Shown here one piece after another: positions 11,261 through 22,574 of a DNA stretch of 64,000 nt. This stretch comes from Kappaphycus alvarezii. Lineage: Eukaryota; Rhodophyta; Florideophyceae; Gigartinales; Solieriaceae. Made by a program: the position numbers and the translations under genes. The stretch spans positions 372,001 through 436,000 of the forward strand of contig NADL03000451.1 of the NCBI GenBank assembly GCA_002205965.3, written 5' to 3'. The first letter of the stretch is position 1; each line of letters begins with the position of its first letter. Under the pieces are notes generated by a model that was not told the origin of the DNA, made no database searches, and saw only the letters and a program-made list of their open reading frames with translations.

Positions 11261-11959
11261 AAGGTCCATTTTACCCATACAATTGACTTATTCCAACATA
11301 TCTTAATTTAAACTATTTTTGTACTTAGAAGGTCTATGACTAGGAAAGAGTGCAATAGGTTGACCATAAAAATTATAGCTTTTAGAAGGAATGGAAAACA
11401 TTTATGCTCTGGAGCAGCAGTCAAATATTACGGAAGAAGAATTGACTGTCCTCTTTGCCGCTTGGTAGACAAAGACAGAGATATTGACTTATTTCACAGC
11501 GAATTCGTCATTCGGACACTTTATACACAATAAAGGTCTTGAAGCCCTTGCAAGGTCCTGAAGTGTACCGGACGAAAATGAAAATGATTCCGATTGGGGC
11601 GGCTATAAGAAAGCTCGACGAACCCTAACGTAATAAGAGTGTGCCAGCGCCACCATCATTGGCCTTATAAAATATGAAGAACAGTTTCTCGTTGCCTTTC
11701 AAGGAGTCGCATAGCAGTTATCAGCCCGCTAAAGTCTCGATATATCAAAATATTGGTCCATCTCAAAGTTTATGATAGAGGCTTCTACTAAACAAGTAAA
11801 TGTTAGACAACACCGATCCCCTACGGAAAATTCGTCCAAAGCATCATGAATAAAGAAGTACGATATAAAAAATCCTATCATGTGATTTTTAACTGGAGGC
11901 AAAAAATGTAATCACCTTGCAGCAAGGCGAAAATAGGTCCCTTGTGTAAAAAGAAGGAA
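10232..11959 (+). repeat. Near-identical tract shared with 43992-45757
   Basis: Within this tract the two duplicates are far more alike than outside it. Most differences are single-base gaps, nearly always in this left copy, for example at about 10508, 10604, 10633, 11495 and 11552. The tract is about 1.73 kb here and 1.77 kb on the right. Flanking DNA on both sides falls back to roughly 80-85% identity with ordinary substitutions. Confidence 0.75.
11336..11700 (+). pseudogene. Integrase zinc-finger remnant, Gypsy-C left
   Basis: The frame 11336-11533 (65 codons) corresponds to the N-terminal part of a gypsy integrase: a Lys-Tyr-Tyr core followed by Cys-Pro-Leu-Cys and then, after a frameshift, a His-containing stretch at 11500-11545. 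The counterpart is 45115-45330. The following core is not recognisable. Assignment is mainly by position after the RNase H tail. Confidence 0.35.
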
Positions 11960-12170
11960 GCTGGCAGTGATACTTCCGCAAAATATGTATATAGATCGGA
12001 GGAGCTACTGTGCAAACGCCTTTCTCCTATTATGTATATATTATGGAGTCAACGCAAGGATAATGAAAGCCTACTCAATGATTGCAGAAGAAAGAAAATT
12101 TCAACATATTCGCCAAAAGTAGAGCGAGAGGCAAACCTTTTTCATCAGTATAACTTGCAAAGATGTTGAT

Positions 12171-15100
12171 TTTTAAATTTTATTCACTATCGCTGTCATG
12201 AATGCCATATTTATCTTCTAGAACGGCATCAACCACTTAATCCACTGTTTTTATTATTTTCTATACTACTCATTCAAAAATATTTCCCTTGCTGGAATTT
12301 CGTACGTCTTTGAACGCTGCCTTCATAATACGCCTGACAAAGCCGATAACCGTGATAATAACAGAAAACTGTTCAATTCACAGAAAAGGTAGAGAAGTGA
12401 AACGATTCCATCTATTATATTTGTTTTCTGTTAAATAATCTTACACATATTACTGAAAAGGAACCCGTTAATTATATTGTTGATTTTAAACTTAAAATGC
12501 GAAAGGCTCGTCCCAATAGTTGCACGGAATCCAGAATAATAAAATCAGGTTCGGACATTTTGAAGCAAAATGCAATAGATCCAGTAAAAACATTAACCAT
12601 TTAGGAGACAGAGAGATTTCAAATCCTTAAAGGTCCTTTCATATATAAGCTGTTTGCATATCTACCGAAATCAGAGCTAATTGCATCATGAAGAGTCGAG
12701 CGAAGAATATTACAAAGAGATACTCTAAGTTTAGACTAAAGAACATTTTTCAGTGTCTGCGCTTAAAAAACTGGAACTCAATCAACACTGAAAGACGAAA
12801 CTTATTACAAATAGTTAGTTTAGAAATTTTCGTCATCAATGACAACATTCGGATCAGAAAATAGACTTATGTAACTAAATTTAAATAACAAAATAGAATA
12901 TTTGAAGAAGTTATTGGCAGAAATGTAGAAAGATGAGTATTTTGTCGCTGAATAAATGCGATACAGTAAATATAAAACATAAATATAGATGGCACACGGA
13001 GCTTCATAAATAGTTTTTTTGAAATTTTTTCAGACGAATTCTCAGTACCTTTCAAGCCGTAATTAGATATAATACATAGCTGTTTTTATGAGATGTCAGC
13101 GATCTTTTCTTTTCCCATAGAACGAGCGCAACATTCCCGTAATAAATCGATCAAAAAGATGCAGAAATTTAATTTTAAGCAATGACTAGTAAAAAAGCTC
13201 CTCTGAAATTAAGGATAATGTGTCTACTCTCACGGTTGATATATTTTCAGAATTAAAACAAGTCGAAAATATTAGAAGTTCTTAGTTAAAATTCTAAGGA
13301 ACCACAAAAAAACTGAACCATAAAACGAATCATAGAATGCAGCGTATAACTGTTTTCAATGAAATTTGGAAAAACTATTTCCACTTTTTAATCAGCAATA
13401 CACTATTGAAAACCCCGGGTTTTCATTCCCAGAGGAGCCCGAAGAATTTTAAGAATTGTTTAGACGACTAGTAAATTGTATTGGTACTAGATTATTACTA
13501 TCTGCAAAGCAGGGGCTACTTCATCCATAATTACAGATTAAGCAGTAGGTTTTTATCTTTAAATCCCTTTTTGTTTTTCCGCAAGAAGTAATAAAACCTA
13601 TCGCTTCTTCTAAACAATCAATTATAAATTATTTTCCTGTATCTTGCATTCATTGCGAATATTCATGTTCTACTTCTCTCCTGATTCGCTCTGCCGCACA
13701 AATTTAGTTTTAATGTTTTCTAGAATATATATTTTAATTTGTCTCAGAATCGCGCCAATTCGAAAATTTCGTGTTTGTCGTATTTTCCTGTTCATATTTT
13801 TGTTCTATTATAAAGAGGTTATGAGAGCTGGTCGGTCCTGGTCACGAGACGAAAATATTTGCATCAATTTGAAAAACTTGCATAAGCCTTCAAACTATAA
13901 AAATTTATTCATTGTTGTCCACTAAATTTGCGTGAACTAATTTAAAGATAGTTTGTATTCATTATCGAGCCACCATAATTTAATACATTACACACACTGA
14001 TTAGAATGCCTCCCGACATAGTGATAATGCATTTATGAGACAATTAAAAGCTTATATTTTAGGTTTAAACGATTCAAACTCCACTTGCAGACACGAGAAG
14101 CACTAAAATTATTTTTTTCACTGACTAAAGGATCCAAATACTGCTATTACGAGACATATTTGTAGATATTCGACCCTTAGAACTTTTGCACTTTCCTTTG
14201 CGTCCTCTTTTTGACTTATTTAGTACATTTTGAGATGGCAGAAGTTCTAGTTTTGAATACCAGTCACCTCAAACAAGAAGTACGCCTAACTGTTTCAGCA
14301 GAATTGAAGAAGGCGATAAAATAGTAGATAGAGAAGTATTCATTTATTGTAATGCATCAATAGGATTCATAGTTTCGGTTTTAATAAATTATGTAAAACA
14401 AAGAGGTTTAACATTCTTCTTCACAGCACTCTGAGTGATGAAATGGTGACATTTAGACGGCAAATTCAGACGAGAAGTTTGGACAAAATCGCATGGTAGG
14501 GAAGGAAGGAAGTCCAAACGCCTCAACTCATACACAAAACAGTGCATGGCACTTTGATTGAGATCATTATGGACGAGATTGTAGACAGAGCCTTCAATAG
14601 AGAAATAAAAAAATTGTGAGGGTTTCTGCTGATTTGTAGACGTGAGGTCAAATTTCCGACGACGTCGAGTCGGTAAAATGACTTTGTTTTTCGAAGATTT
14701 GAGTTAGCAGAGTTGTAAAGATGTAGCAACTAATAAAAATATCGTGGAAGTCAGGACGAAATAAATTTTCTGGGTAATAAAAATAAAAAGGAATAGATTT
14801 CACGAAAAATCATGCTCTCTTACAGAAAGTGAGATCTTTAAGCAGTTGCGGAGACATTTTTGCAAAAAGTAACATATTTTGGATAAAAAATTGATTTATG
14901 GAATCTCAGGCCTCAATATATAAATTTTAGTGGGCCTCTGTAACAAAAAATACTTTAAGCAAACGATAATAAGAACAATAATTTCCTCATGACATGCAAA
15001 CAGTTCGCGAGTACACCAATAAACGGAAACTGCACATTTTTGGGAGGAATAAGTTTCTGAACATCGCTTTTGAGCGAAAGAAAGCCCCATGGGCGTTTCT

Positions 15101-16535
15101 TGAAGGAGGTATCGGGTAGAACGAAGAACAAGAGGGTTGAGGGAATAAGGCTAGCTTTTGACAGGCACCAGCCGGTGTGGATGCTCCAGTTGAAAGCATT
15201 TATATGTATAATTTCTATTGACGTTAAAATACATTGAAAAAATGAGTCTGAGATTAAAGTAATATAAAACAAATCTGTAAAGGACAAATAGAAGAAAAAC
15301 CATCAGAACGTTGTTTTCTACTTTCATTCATTCAGTCCATTTTCAGCAAATGATGGCTTGTCCCCCTAAAATGATTCTTTCGCTATGCTAACGTTTCTGT
15401 TTTGGAAAAACATGTATGCATCTAGCTCAGCCTTTTTAAGAGTGATAAATATCCGTTGAGGATCAATTTTTCGTATGGAAGCTTTAAACATTCTTAATAA
15501 CTGTGCTAAGCTTCTCTTTGCCAATTAGTTTCCCAATATGCTATAGAGTCAAGCAAAAATTGGATCCTCTTTTTGCAAAGCTTCATCTAAACAAGAACTC
15601 TCACTATTAAACTATCTCCTAATTCTTTTTAGATCAGCGATTTTGTTGATTACCAAAACCTAAAATCTCACAACAGACAACTGCAGAATAGAATTTGGTT
15701 TAATTAGGACATTTTTCTCCATAGTCAAAAATTTAAAAAGTTTTATATTGAGTTGTTGTAGTATGGGCTCTATAACTGAATTATATTTAACAGAAAAGCT
15801 TCGTCCATTTTATTTTCTGTATGGTTTTTTCCAATTGAGTTTACCTTCTTATAAACAGTGAAAAGACTTTCCACTGGAATTGGTTTCGTACAACATGTTT
15901 TCTCATTAATGTGAAGGGCCTTTCTCCATTTGATGCAAGTAGAGACTTGTAAAACGACATTAATATTACGTACGATGGGTACTGATATTGTTGATGAGAG
16001 CCGTGCAATGTTTTTTGCTCCAAATTTTTACCTATGTCATCTTAGACAAAATATCTCAGAGAAATGAATTGCTACTCTGCACAAGTGTGGTTTCCTTTTC
16101 TTTTCATGATTCCATTACTGTTTTAATCAATTTATAGTACGTATCACATATCCATAATGACATAATAATGCTCACTTCCATTTGTGGACGACTGTTCTGA
16201 TTTCTTTCCTTCCGATTCGGATGCTTTCCGGGGTTTTTTACAAATGATAGTCTAGATTAAGGTAAATCGTTGACTAAACATATTTTGAACCTATCACAGT
16301 CAGTAACTTTGATGTATTGGTCGCATGTAAGCTGGCCTGGCACATCTAGTATTTTACATGAAATGATACTATTTGGATGTTTTAATTCTGGAAAATATCT
16401 ATTTTGTAGAAATACCTGTCAAAAACTAGAACGCTTTCGCTGGTTGCCTTTTTTATATTTGTATATCTTTTGGCTCTTTTTCATCTCGAAATATTCTTTG
16501 AGACAATCGTTCGCCGTATCCAAAAGTTCTCCAGA
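12171..16535. other. AT-rich non-coding part of the left duplicate
   Basis: It aligns with 45960-48359 and, after the Copia-A insertion, with 53030-55436. Short frames on both strands are not conserved between the copies, so I regard them as chance. The site corresponding to Copia-A lies near 13990-14110. About 80 bp there has no match on the right. Confidence 0.5.
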
Positions 16536-16539
16536 ATCA

Positions 16540-17930
16540 ACATTTATCTCTTGCTTCAGTGGCGTGTTGGAAAATAACTTCTTAATTGACTTCCTGATAT
16601 AAAAGTCTCTATGGTTTGCTGAATCTGCTCCCAGACCTTTTTGCACCTTAATTTCAATGCTTTACCCGGCTCTTTTTTTGCGATGTCCAATCTATGAGAT
16701 GGTAGACGTCTCTCCCGTTCTTTTCTACCTGAATAATATACCTCTGAGGATACAGATTTGTCCATTTTCTGACATTAGGATGAAATGCATCTGAAAAGCA
16801 GAAAAAAATACGTCAGTGAGACTATCAGCTTTCATATAGATGATTGTTGAGTCCAAATTGCAGAGTTCTCTTACCATAGTACTCGAGCCTAAAGGGTGTC
16901 CCAATTTCAGTCTTGCGACGCGTTTTGCAATCAAGAAACAACGTGTGATACTTATGGTAACAATCTATTCCTAAAGTATATCAAGGTGCCCGTTAATTTC
17001 TATACTGGTTTATTGATCTCAAAGTTGCTAACGAACATCATTTTTTGTGTCTCAGACTTGATGGCTCGATCGGTTGTAGTCGATTCTAGTACTGAGCAAT
17101 CGACAAAAAGATTCCATTATTAGATTTACTCTTAATCTACGTACCGGTGAAAACGCATGCGGACCCAATGTTGACCATGCCGACCTCAAATCGAATCTTC
17201 ATCTTATTAAAAAACTCGTCAATATCGCAGTTTTTGCCGGCCACAAGAAAGTCAGCGGCTACTGTGACTTCAAATAAGAATATGCTTTCCTCACTGTTGC
17301 GCTTGACAAATAACTGACTGACAACGAATACACGCTTCACCCTCGTTTGGAAAGCACTCAATTCTCTACCATCATCATCAACTGTCTGCCGGCCTCTAGT
17401 GTCTTCATAATTTTCCACAGGAAACCTTTATTGTACTTAGTCCCGTAGTATAATTTTCAGGAAGGCCTAGTATACACATCTCTTTGATCGGACTACTTTG
17501 GGAAAGGCCCCTTCTATTTCGGCAATTATGATCTCAAAGAGCAGGAAGGTGACCATGGATAAAAATAATCACAAGATGCTTGGCTGTGTATCGATAAAAT
17601 TCTTAATAAGTTCGTTATCTTTGTCTCCATTTCCATTTGGTGGAATCATTGCCTCTGACTTACACGTTCCTGCCTCTTCTGTGTTCCCTATATATATAAC
17701 ATGTGACCGTGTGACTTTGGTGTCGTCTGGGATGTCGCACTAATTGAATTCTTGGAAATCATCTACTCAATTACCTTTCTATTCCTTTGTGAACATTTGC
17801 TTCTTGATCTATGCTGGGGAAAATTCTATCTCGTGCGTCTTCACTTATTGCGATCCAACTTTTTCTTATATTTTCTCAAATAAGCGTGCCTTATCTAGTT
17901 CAAGTGTAGGTGCTACTGACTCATAAGTCT
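16540..17930 (-). pseudogene. Ty1/copia pol remnant (minus strand), Copia-C
   Basis: On the minus strand, fragments in changing frames follow the order of a copia reverse transcriptase. Near 17740 is the acidic segment preceding RT. Near 17520-17560 is a motif-A-like Ile-Glu-Gly-Ala-Phe. The frame 17137-17418 (93 codons) contains Ala-Asp-Phe-Leu-Val-Ala-Gly, the place of the catalytic Asp-Asp of motif C with the first Asp replaced by Ala, followed by a Phe-Glu-Val-Gly segment typical of copia RT. Frames at 16419-16934 may be the RNase H region, but I see no firm motif. No LTR was found. Similarity between the two duplicates ends at the downstream edge of this remnant. Confidence 0.55.
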
Positions 17931-18289
17931 ACTCTCGGATATCACGGAGATTACTGCGACTGAGTGCTTCGCTTGCTCCCTGAGGACTTTTTGGAGCTGC
18001 TATCCCAATATCAATTAGGTTGAGGTTGCCGTCAGCTGGTGCCTCAGCAGAGAGGAAAGCCTTAGCATTCAATATACATTTGCGTTGCACCCGCTGTGTA
18101 TTTGTTTCCCCTAGACTACTTAGCCACTAATCAGTGCTTCCAGTGAGCATTTCATGTGATGTGTGTGAAGTATGATTTCAGAGCGAGGCGCAAATCTCCT
18201 TAGGACGTTTTCATAGTTGGCCCTGCTCATTATTTGCCATCTCTAAGTCTACGAACTAATAAACAATCGAAAAGCTTGTCAGCTGCTGT

Positions 18290-18995
18290 GTCCAAGAGTT
18301 ATTTAATCGCTTCGTGAATTGCATACATCAGATTCTTTCGCGAGGGTAGTTTTTTGTAGCAAAAGGCGCTGGAAGAAACTATCTTAGCGGCTGAAAAGTG
18401 GCAGAATACGTCCTATTAGCGACGAGTTCATCGTTGTATGCCTTGGATCTCGTACTGAAGCCGGTAAGATGATGCGGCCATGGGTATCAGAAGTGGACCA
18501 CGAGAAGAAGAAAAAGGCGGATTAAATGCTACGCGAAGACGTTAGACCTGCCTCCAGCGACGATTTATTGGGTTTTAGTGATTTCACTTGGAAGATGGAG
18601 TTTTTGGATGATCTCAAGGTCTAGAACGTCTCCGACCAGAGTTCGGACGCATTTCTCGATCATCTTGTTAAAGCGCCTGGCGCCTTCCGCTGGACTAGAC
18701 AGGGTAACGAAACGTAGCAAATGGCTGACCCTGAAGACGGCGAAGCTACTTCGAATGAGTTGAAGCGCCACTTGTAGGACCTCTATGCCGGTAATTCTTG
18801 CTAGAAATAGATTAAGAGACTTGACGTGCTCGTAGAATACTGTTTCATGAATACTGTCGAGCCTATCTGGACGTTACAAATACCAGTTCCGTCGCCATAT
18901 ACTTGCTATAGTATGGCCTAGTAAGCTCCTGGATGGTCGACGGTAGTGTAGTAGATCACCAAACCTCGAATTCTGTCAGGGAAAAATGGAGGTCT
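18290..18995 (-). pseudogene. Non-LTR retrotransposon remnant (minus strand), region after the RT palm
   Basis: Minus-strand fragments match the region downstream of the RT palm in the long LINE at 31432-33818. A Trp-Trp containing segment lies near 18960. The best frame, 18565-18771 (68 codons), aligns with 32500-32700 (Leu-Ile-Arg-Ser then Val-Ser-His-Leu-Leu-Arg). The segment preceding the zinc finger follows at 18350-18540. The copy is truncated at both ends and broken by frameshifts. No endonuclease part is left. Confidence 0.65.
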
Positions 18996-20449
18996 CGGCC
19001 TATGGCTTACGGATGATTCCAGTGCTATGTGAAGCAGTCGTGGATTGGCCGCGCAATTAGGTGGTTAAATACGCACAGTATTCCTTACAGCTTACTGCTG
19101 AAGTATATTGTAACACAACAGCCCGCATCTTTAAGGTAGTAATAAAAAGAACGCAACATTTACCCCTCCGCGCTACAACCCCGCCTGAATTTGTACTGCA
19201 GTTAATTTATCAATAAATTCTATAAGCTTCTGTGCCATGCTGTACAAACAGTACCGTACAACTCGTACACAAAGATATACCACCACCACTTTGCGTAATG
19301 AGCAGGCTTGAGCGTATTATCCGCTTTGCCGTATTATGTTTCGATTTATTTGAAACTTGTGGAATTGTTGAATTTAGCGAAAAATATTAGATTTAACAGT
19401 TTGAATTTTAGTTTGACTTTTTAATTCAAATATAGGAAATTTGGGTGTTTATAGTTTGCAGATTTAAGATCCATTCCACTATCGGGCTATTTTACAGTAC
19501 TTTACCACTTTACTGTAGGTATACCGTTATTGTCGAGTCTGGCAAATTGATAGACTCGGAAGGGGTCATTTTTTGTTCAAACTTTGATGTTTTTAATGCA
19601 AAGATTTTCTTTGAAAATGAACAGTATATCCCAGAGAGAAACTAAGTGCGCTTTTGGGGTGACTCAGGTATTTGTGTGCTGAAGCAGCCATTCGATTCCA
19701 ATCCTCCGTGTCTTTCCTCTGTCTCTAAACTTCACTAATTTTAGCTCCCCGACCGGCCAAGTGAGTCCCGGCTTTGGCAGTTATGGTGGCAGTTCCCTTC
19801 AACCTTAGGGCTCTGCGGTGCTGCTGCATTGATGGTACTCACCTCCAGCTAAGATCCTCTCGGCGATGCTTGATGCTCGAGCGGAGGCACTTGCAGATAT
19901 GAATTTCTCGAGATACGGCGCGTTCGTCTCTGTAGATGCCGGATACTGTAAACCTCAGCTACCCGTTCCTTTCCTGGAAGATGACGTCTTTGACTGGGAT
20001 TTATACACGAGTGTTGGTCTCTGGAAGCTTTTCCGGCACTGGGCGGTATTCCGAAGGGTAAAGGTGAAATAAAATGTCACCCCCGCTCACAATCAGAGAA
20101 AGAGTGAAGTCTAATAGAGATTTTGAACTTCTGTCGGATTGGAAGAACTCGAAACACAGACAAATTTTTTCGATATACCGGGTGTTAGGATTTAGGCGTA
20201 CACCAGGTAATCGCTGGTTGAACTGATTGTCTTTCGTCTCGCGGTGAGCACACTGGAGCCTCAGACCGGGCTTTCAATAGACAGTCCAAAATTTCAAAAC
20301 CTCTGTAAATAGTACTATAATAAATATTTTCATTAAAAAGTTGCAACTACAGTACCAAAATTGCCGATTTCTTAATGTGCCATCGATAGTGCTGGAGTGA
20401 AACACAATTTTTGTGGCCCAAATCTGGACCCATAGCGCATGACGAGGTG
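18996..20449. other. Unassigned
   Basis: AT-rich to about 19640, then more balanced. The longest frames (19445-19645 and 19866-20072, under 70 codons) show no domain I recognise. Confidence 0.4.
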
Positions 20450-20517
20450 AAATGTAGGGTGATTTAATATTTGAAAAATATGTTCGGTTGTGGCCCGGAA
20501 TATCCTACACCCTACAC
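20450..20517 (-). mobile_element. LINE 3' tail, type II (minus strand)
   Basis: The minus strand repeats the last about 65 bp of the type II LINE 3' end seen at 21165-21232 and 24855-24918 (core GGATAT then GGGCCACAACCGA). No coding is attached, so this is a severely 5'-truncated copy. Confidence 0.65.
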
Positions 20518-21061
20518 GCATTACAATGCTGTCCATAAATTTTCCTACACAGTACAGCACTGTGGGTTTAGCCGCGAGACTCATGGTGCTTTGTGAAAGT
20601 GCACTCGACGCAAATTGCTGCAACTTTTATTTTGTTATATTTTAAGTTATTTTTGCCTCTAGGGATTTTCTGTGGCCGGTGTGCCGAGATAGTTAACCAC
20701 AGCCTTGCTCCTTACTCGTCTTGTGAAGGCAGTTGTGTTTTTTGTCTTGTACTGCCGTTTCTCTTGCTCGCTCACCACCCCGCCGGCGGGTATCGAAGCG
20801 CGGAGCCCACGTCGGTCGACGAATTGAGTGCAAATCATTGATACAGAGTCACACGCACAGTAACAATTCACGCTGCGGCGACTTTTTCGTCCAATGCAGC
20901 ATGCCTTCCGGCTGGCCTCACACTACCCCTGTGAGGTCGTACTTCATGTTTCTGCTCCTTTGCATACTAAATACAATACAAGAATTTTCCCCCTAGTCTT
21001 CGGAAAATAGCCGTCCTGCATCCCAAATCAATAAAGGTGGAAACCTTTGCGTTAAATGGGT
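20518..21061. other. Unassigned, with overlapping short frames
   Basis: Overlapping frames on both strands (20593-20841 plus, 20733-20996 plus, 20659-20871 minus) are 70-87 codons long. I see no motif and no basis to prefer a strand. Confidence 0.35.
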
Positions 21062-21232
21062 GGGTTACTCAGAGGCACGCTGCCGCGGCCGTAATGTCCA
21101 ACGCAGCCTGATGCTGAGGGGCCTTGAGCCGGCTTTCTAGGGTAATTTTAGAGTAGTACTGGGACCCTGTAGGATATTTCGGGCCACAACCGACCATATT
21201 TTTCAAATATTAAATCACCCCACATTTTCCCC
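21062..21232 (+). mobile_element. 5'-truncated LINE copy, type II 3' end
   Basis: It starts inside the last about 25 codons of the LINE ORF (Gln-Arg-His-Ala-Ala-Ala-Ala region, one frameshift near 21110) and carries the full type II 3' UTR ending ACATTTTCCCC. It is nearly identical to 24755-24915. Confidence 0.75.
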
Positions 21233-21282
21233 TTGGTTTTCTTGATCACAGCAATTGCAGAGGAGGTCTAATTTTGGTAGCC

Positions 21283-21436
21283 CTTATGGCTGGTCTGAAG
21301 GTAGCATTTTAGGGAACGTATTTCCTTCCCCATTACGGTGTCGGTATAACCTTTTTGAGTCGATTGTGGTTGTCTGGAAAACCATAGAATAGATCGGATA
21401 TATCTTTTAAGGGTAAAACACCTAAATGTTTCCGCC
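21283..21436 (+). mobile_element. 5'-truncated LINE copy, type I 3' end
   Basis: It starts in the last few codons of the ORF and continues through the type I 3' UTR, matching 31125-31278. It ends near CTAAATGTTTCC. Confidence 0.75.
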
Positions 21437-21613
21437 TTACATAACCTGAGAACGGAGTTTCTCGAATGCACATAATTTCAAATTCTGGCCTGAAGTATGG
21501 TTCAAACCCCCTTCCAACGAACAACTGGCGTTATTTTGGACGAGTCTCGCCGCGTGGCGAGCAAATAATGTTCGCTGCGCATCAGCAATCGGAACGGCCG
21601 CCGTGCGGAAATG

Positions 21614-22370
21614 CTAGTCGCAACCCGTTTGGCGGAGTCCCGAGCGGTAGGTGCCAGTCCCCAACGTAGAGAATGGTAGGGCAATGACGCGATGCCCAGG
21701 ACCTTTGGAACGTATTAACTCGGCAAAGTGAGTGTTTTTGCCGAGGCGAGCATGGTTAAGGGGCTTGAGTGGGCATCGCGCCAGGAAGGGAAGGCAGGCG
21801 GGGTTCAAGGATGTATGATGGTCACGTGAAAATATTCCGTGTCCCCTTTCTCTCCTTAGAAAAATGTTTGGGTGTTTTACTCTTGGAAGATATATATGAT
21901 CTATCCCATGGTTTTCCAGACAACTACTATCGACTTTCTCTCCAGGCGCCTTGATGTCCTGACGAACTGCATGGCCTGGTTGTGGGGGCTCGAGCACAGG
22001 TGTCGGGCGCTTTGGAGAGGTCTGCGACAAACAACCGTTCTTGCGAGTCGTGCCACTACCCACGGGTAGATCCATACCTACACCATACTGATCCATGAGC
22101 CCCGTACATATCCCCTTGTGGCATTTTGAATCGGTAGGAAACAGTGGTATCCGGCAATAAAACTGCAACGACGTCTTGTAATTGCGGTCCGAGATGCAGG
22201 TGCCCAGGTCTGGAGCCGGTTGGCATGAAAGCCAGTCCTTGCCCAAACCGCTGCCTTGAGTCGATAGCCGTGAAATGGACAACCTTCTCGGGTGCCACTT
22301 GTGTCTTCCACTCATCATGTGCCCGAACTGCGGATGTGTAAGATTGGATAGCAGTATTCGGTAGCACGGG
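21614..22370 (-). other. GC-rich unassigned open frames (minus strand)
   Basis: A minus-strand frame of 234 codons (21614-22318) and an overlapping 103-codon frame (22056-22367) cover a GC-rich stretch unlike the flanking AT-rich DNA. Neither matches the LINE, gypsy or copia proteins in this window. The longer frame runs through a 78-bp LINE tail, so it cannot be an original gene as read. The 103-codon frame lies outside that insertion and is the better candidate for a fragment of a real coding region. I do not recognise it. It may come from an element not otherwise represented here or from a host gene. Confidence 0.3.
21856..21933 (-). mobile_element. 78-bp LINE 3' tail, type I, with 10-bp target duplication
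   Basis: The minus strand repeats the last about 75 bp of the type I LINE 3' UTR. It is flanked by a perfect 10-bp direct repeat, CTTTCTCTCC, at 21846-21855 and 21934-21943. This is a complete, extremely truncated insertion. Confidence 0.85.
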
Positions 22371-22574
22371 GATAAGGGTAGAGCACAGGGCCTGCGTGAG
22401 GGATACGGGGAGAAGAAGGCAGCCGCCGCAGTGAGCCTAGCGGTGCGGAGCCTGATGCCAAATGTTGGTTTGCGGGTCTCAAAAGGCGCAATGGGAAGTT
22501 ATTTTTCAAATGATGTGGTTCTTTAATTTTTGAAAAGTGCGGTTCCGCTATCCCCTGTTGTATGCTAGATATGT
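22371..22574. other. Unassigned
   Basis: Nothing recognised. It becomes AT-rich towards the solo LTR. Confidence 0.35.

Larger units (their letters stand above)
7112..12170 (+). mobile_element. Decayed Ty3/gypsy element, Gypsy-C left copy
   Basis: An LTR end followed by a TGG site, then gag-like, RT/RNase H-like and integrase-zinc-finger-like fragments in gypsy order. It is aligned throughout with 40422-about 45960. Frames are heavily broken. Identification rests on colinearity with Gypsy-B at protein level: the acidic linker before RT (9640-9790 with 38520-38660), the segment leading into RT (9990-10080 with 38860-38960), and the RNase H tail. No protease signature is visible. I could not place a 3' LTR. 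Confidence 0.55.
1219..16535. repeat. Left copy of a diverged segmental duplication
   Basis: Colinear, direct-orientation similarity links this interval with about 27540-55436. Anchors include 1235-1300 with 27598-27660, 1301-1432 with 33933-34066, 1436-1712 with 35508-35788, the Gypsy-B LTR at 1713 with 35789, Gypsy-C start 7112 with 40422, 12180 with 45970, and 16270-16530 with 55200-55430. Sequence flanking the retroelements is shared, not just the elements, so this is a duplication of a pre-existing segment and not independent insertions. Identity by eye is about 75-85%, except for one near-identical tract. Similarity stops on the right where copia-type sequence begins in both copies. Confidence 0.75.

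Noticed and set aside
13990-14110. Exact empty site for Copia-A
   Set aside because: The left copy has about 80 bp without counterpart here, so the site is approximate, not exact.
16725-16934. Copia RNase H on the minus strand
   Set aside because: Position fits, but I could not find the Asp-rich or Ser-Thr-x-Glu-Ala-Glu-Tyr motifs, so it is kept only as part of the remnant.
21490-21520. B-box-like GGTTCAAACCC
   Set aside because: No A-box at the right distance upstream, and the T-stem does not pair.
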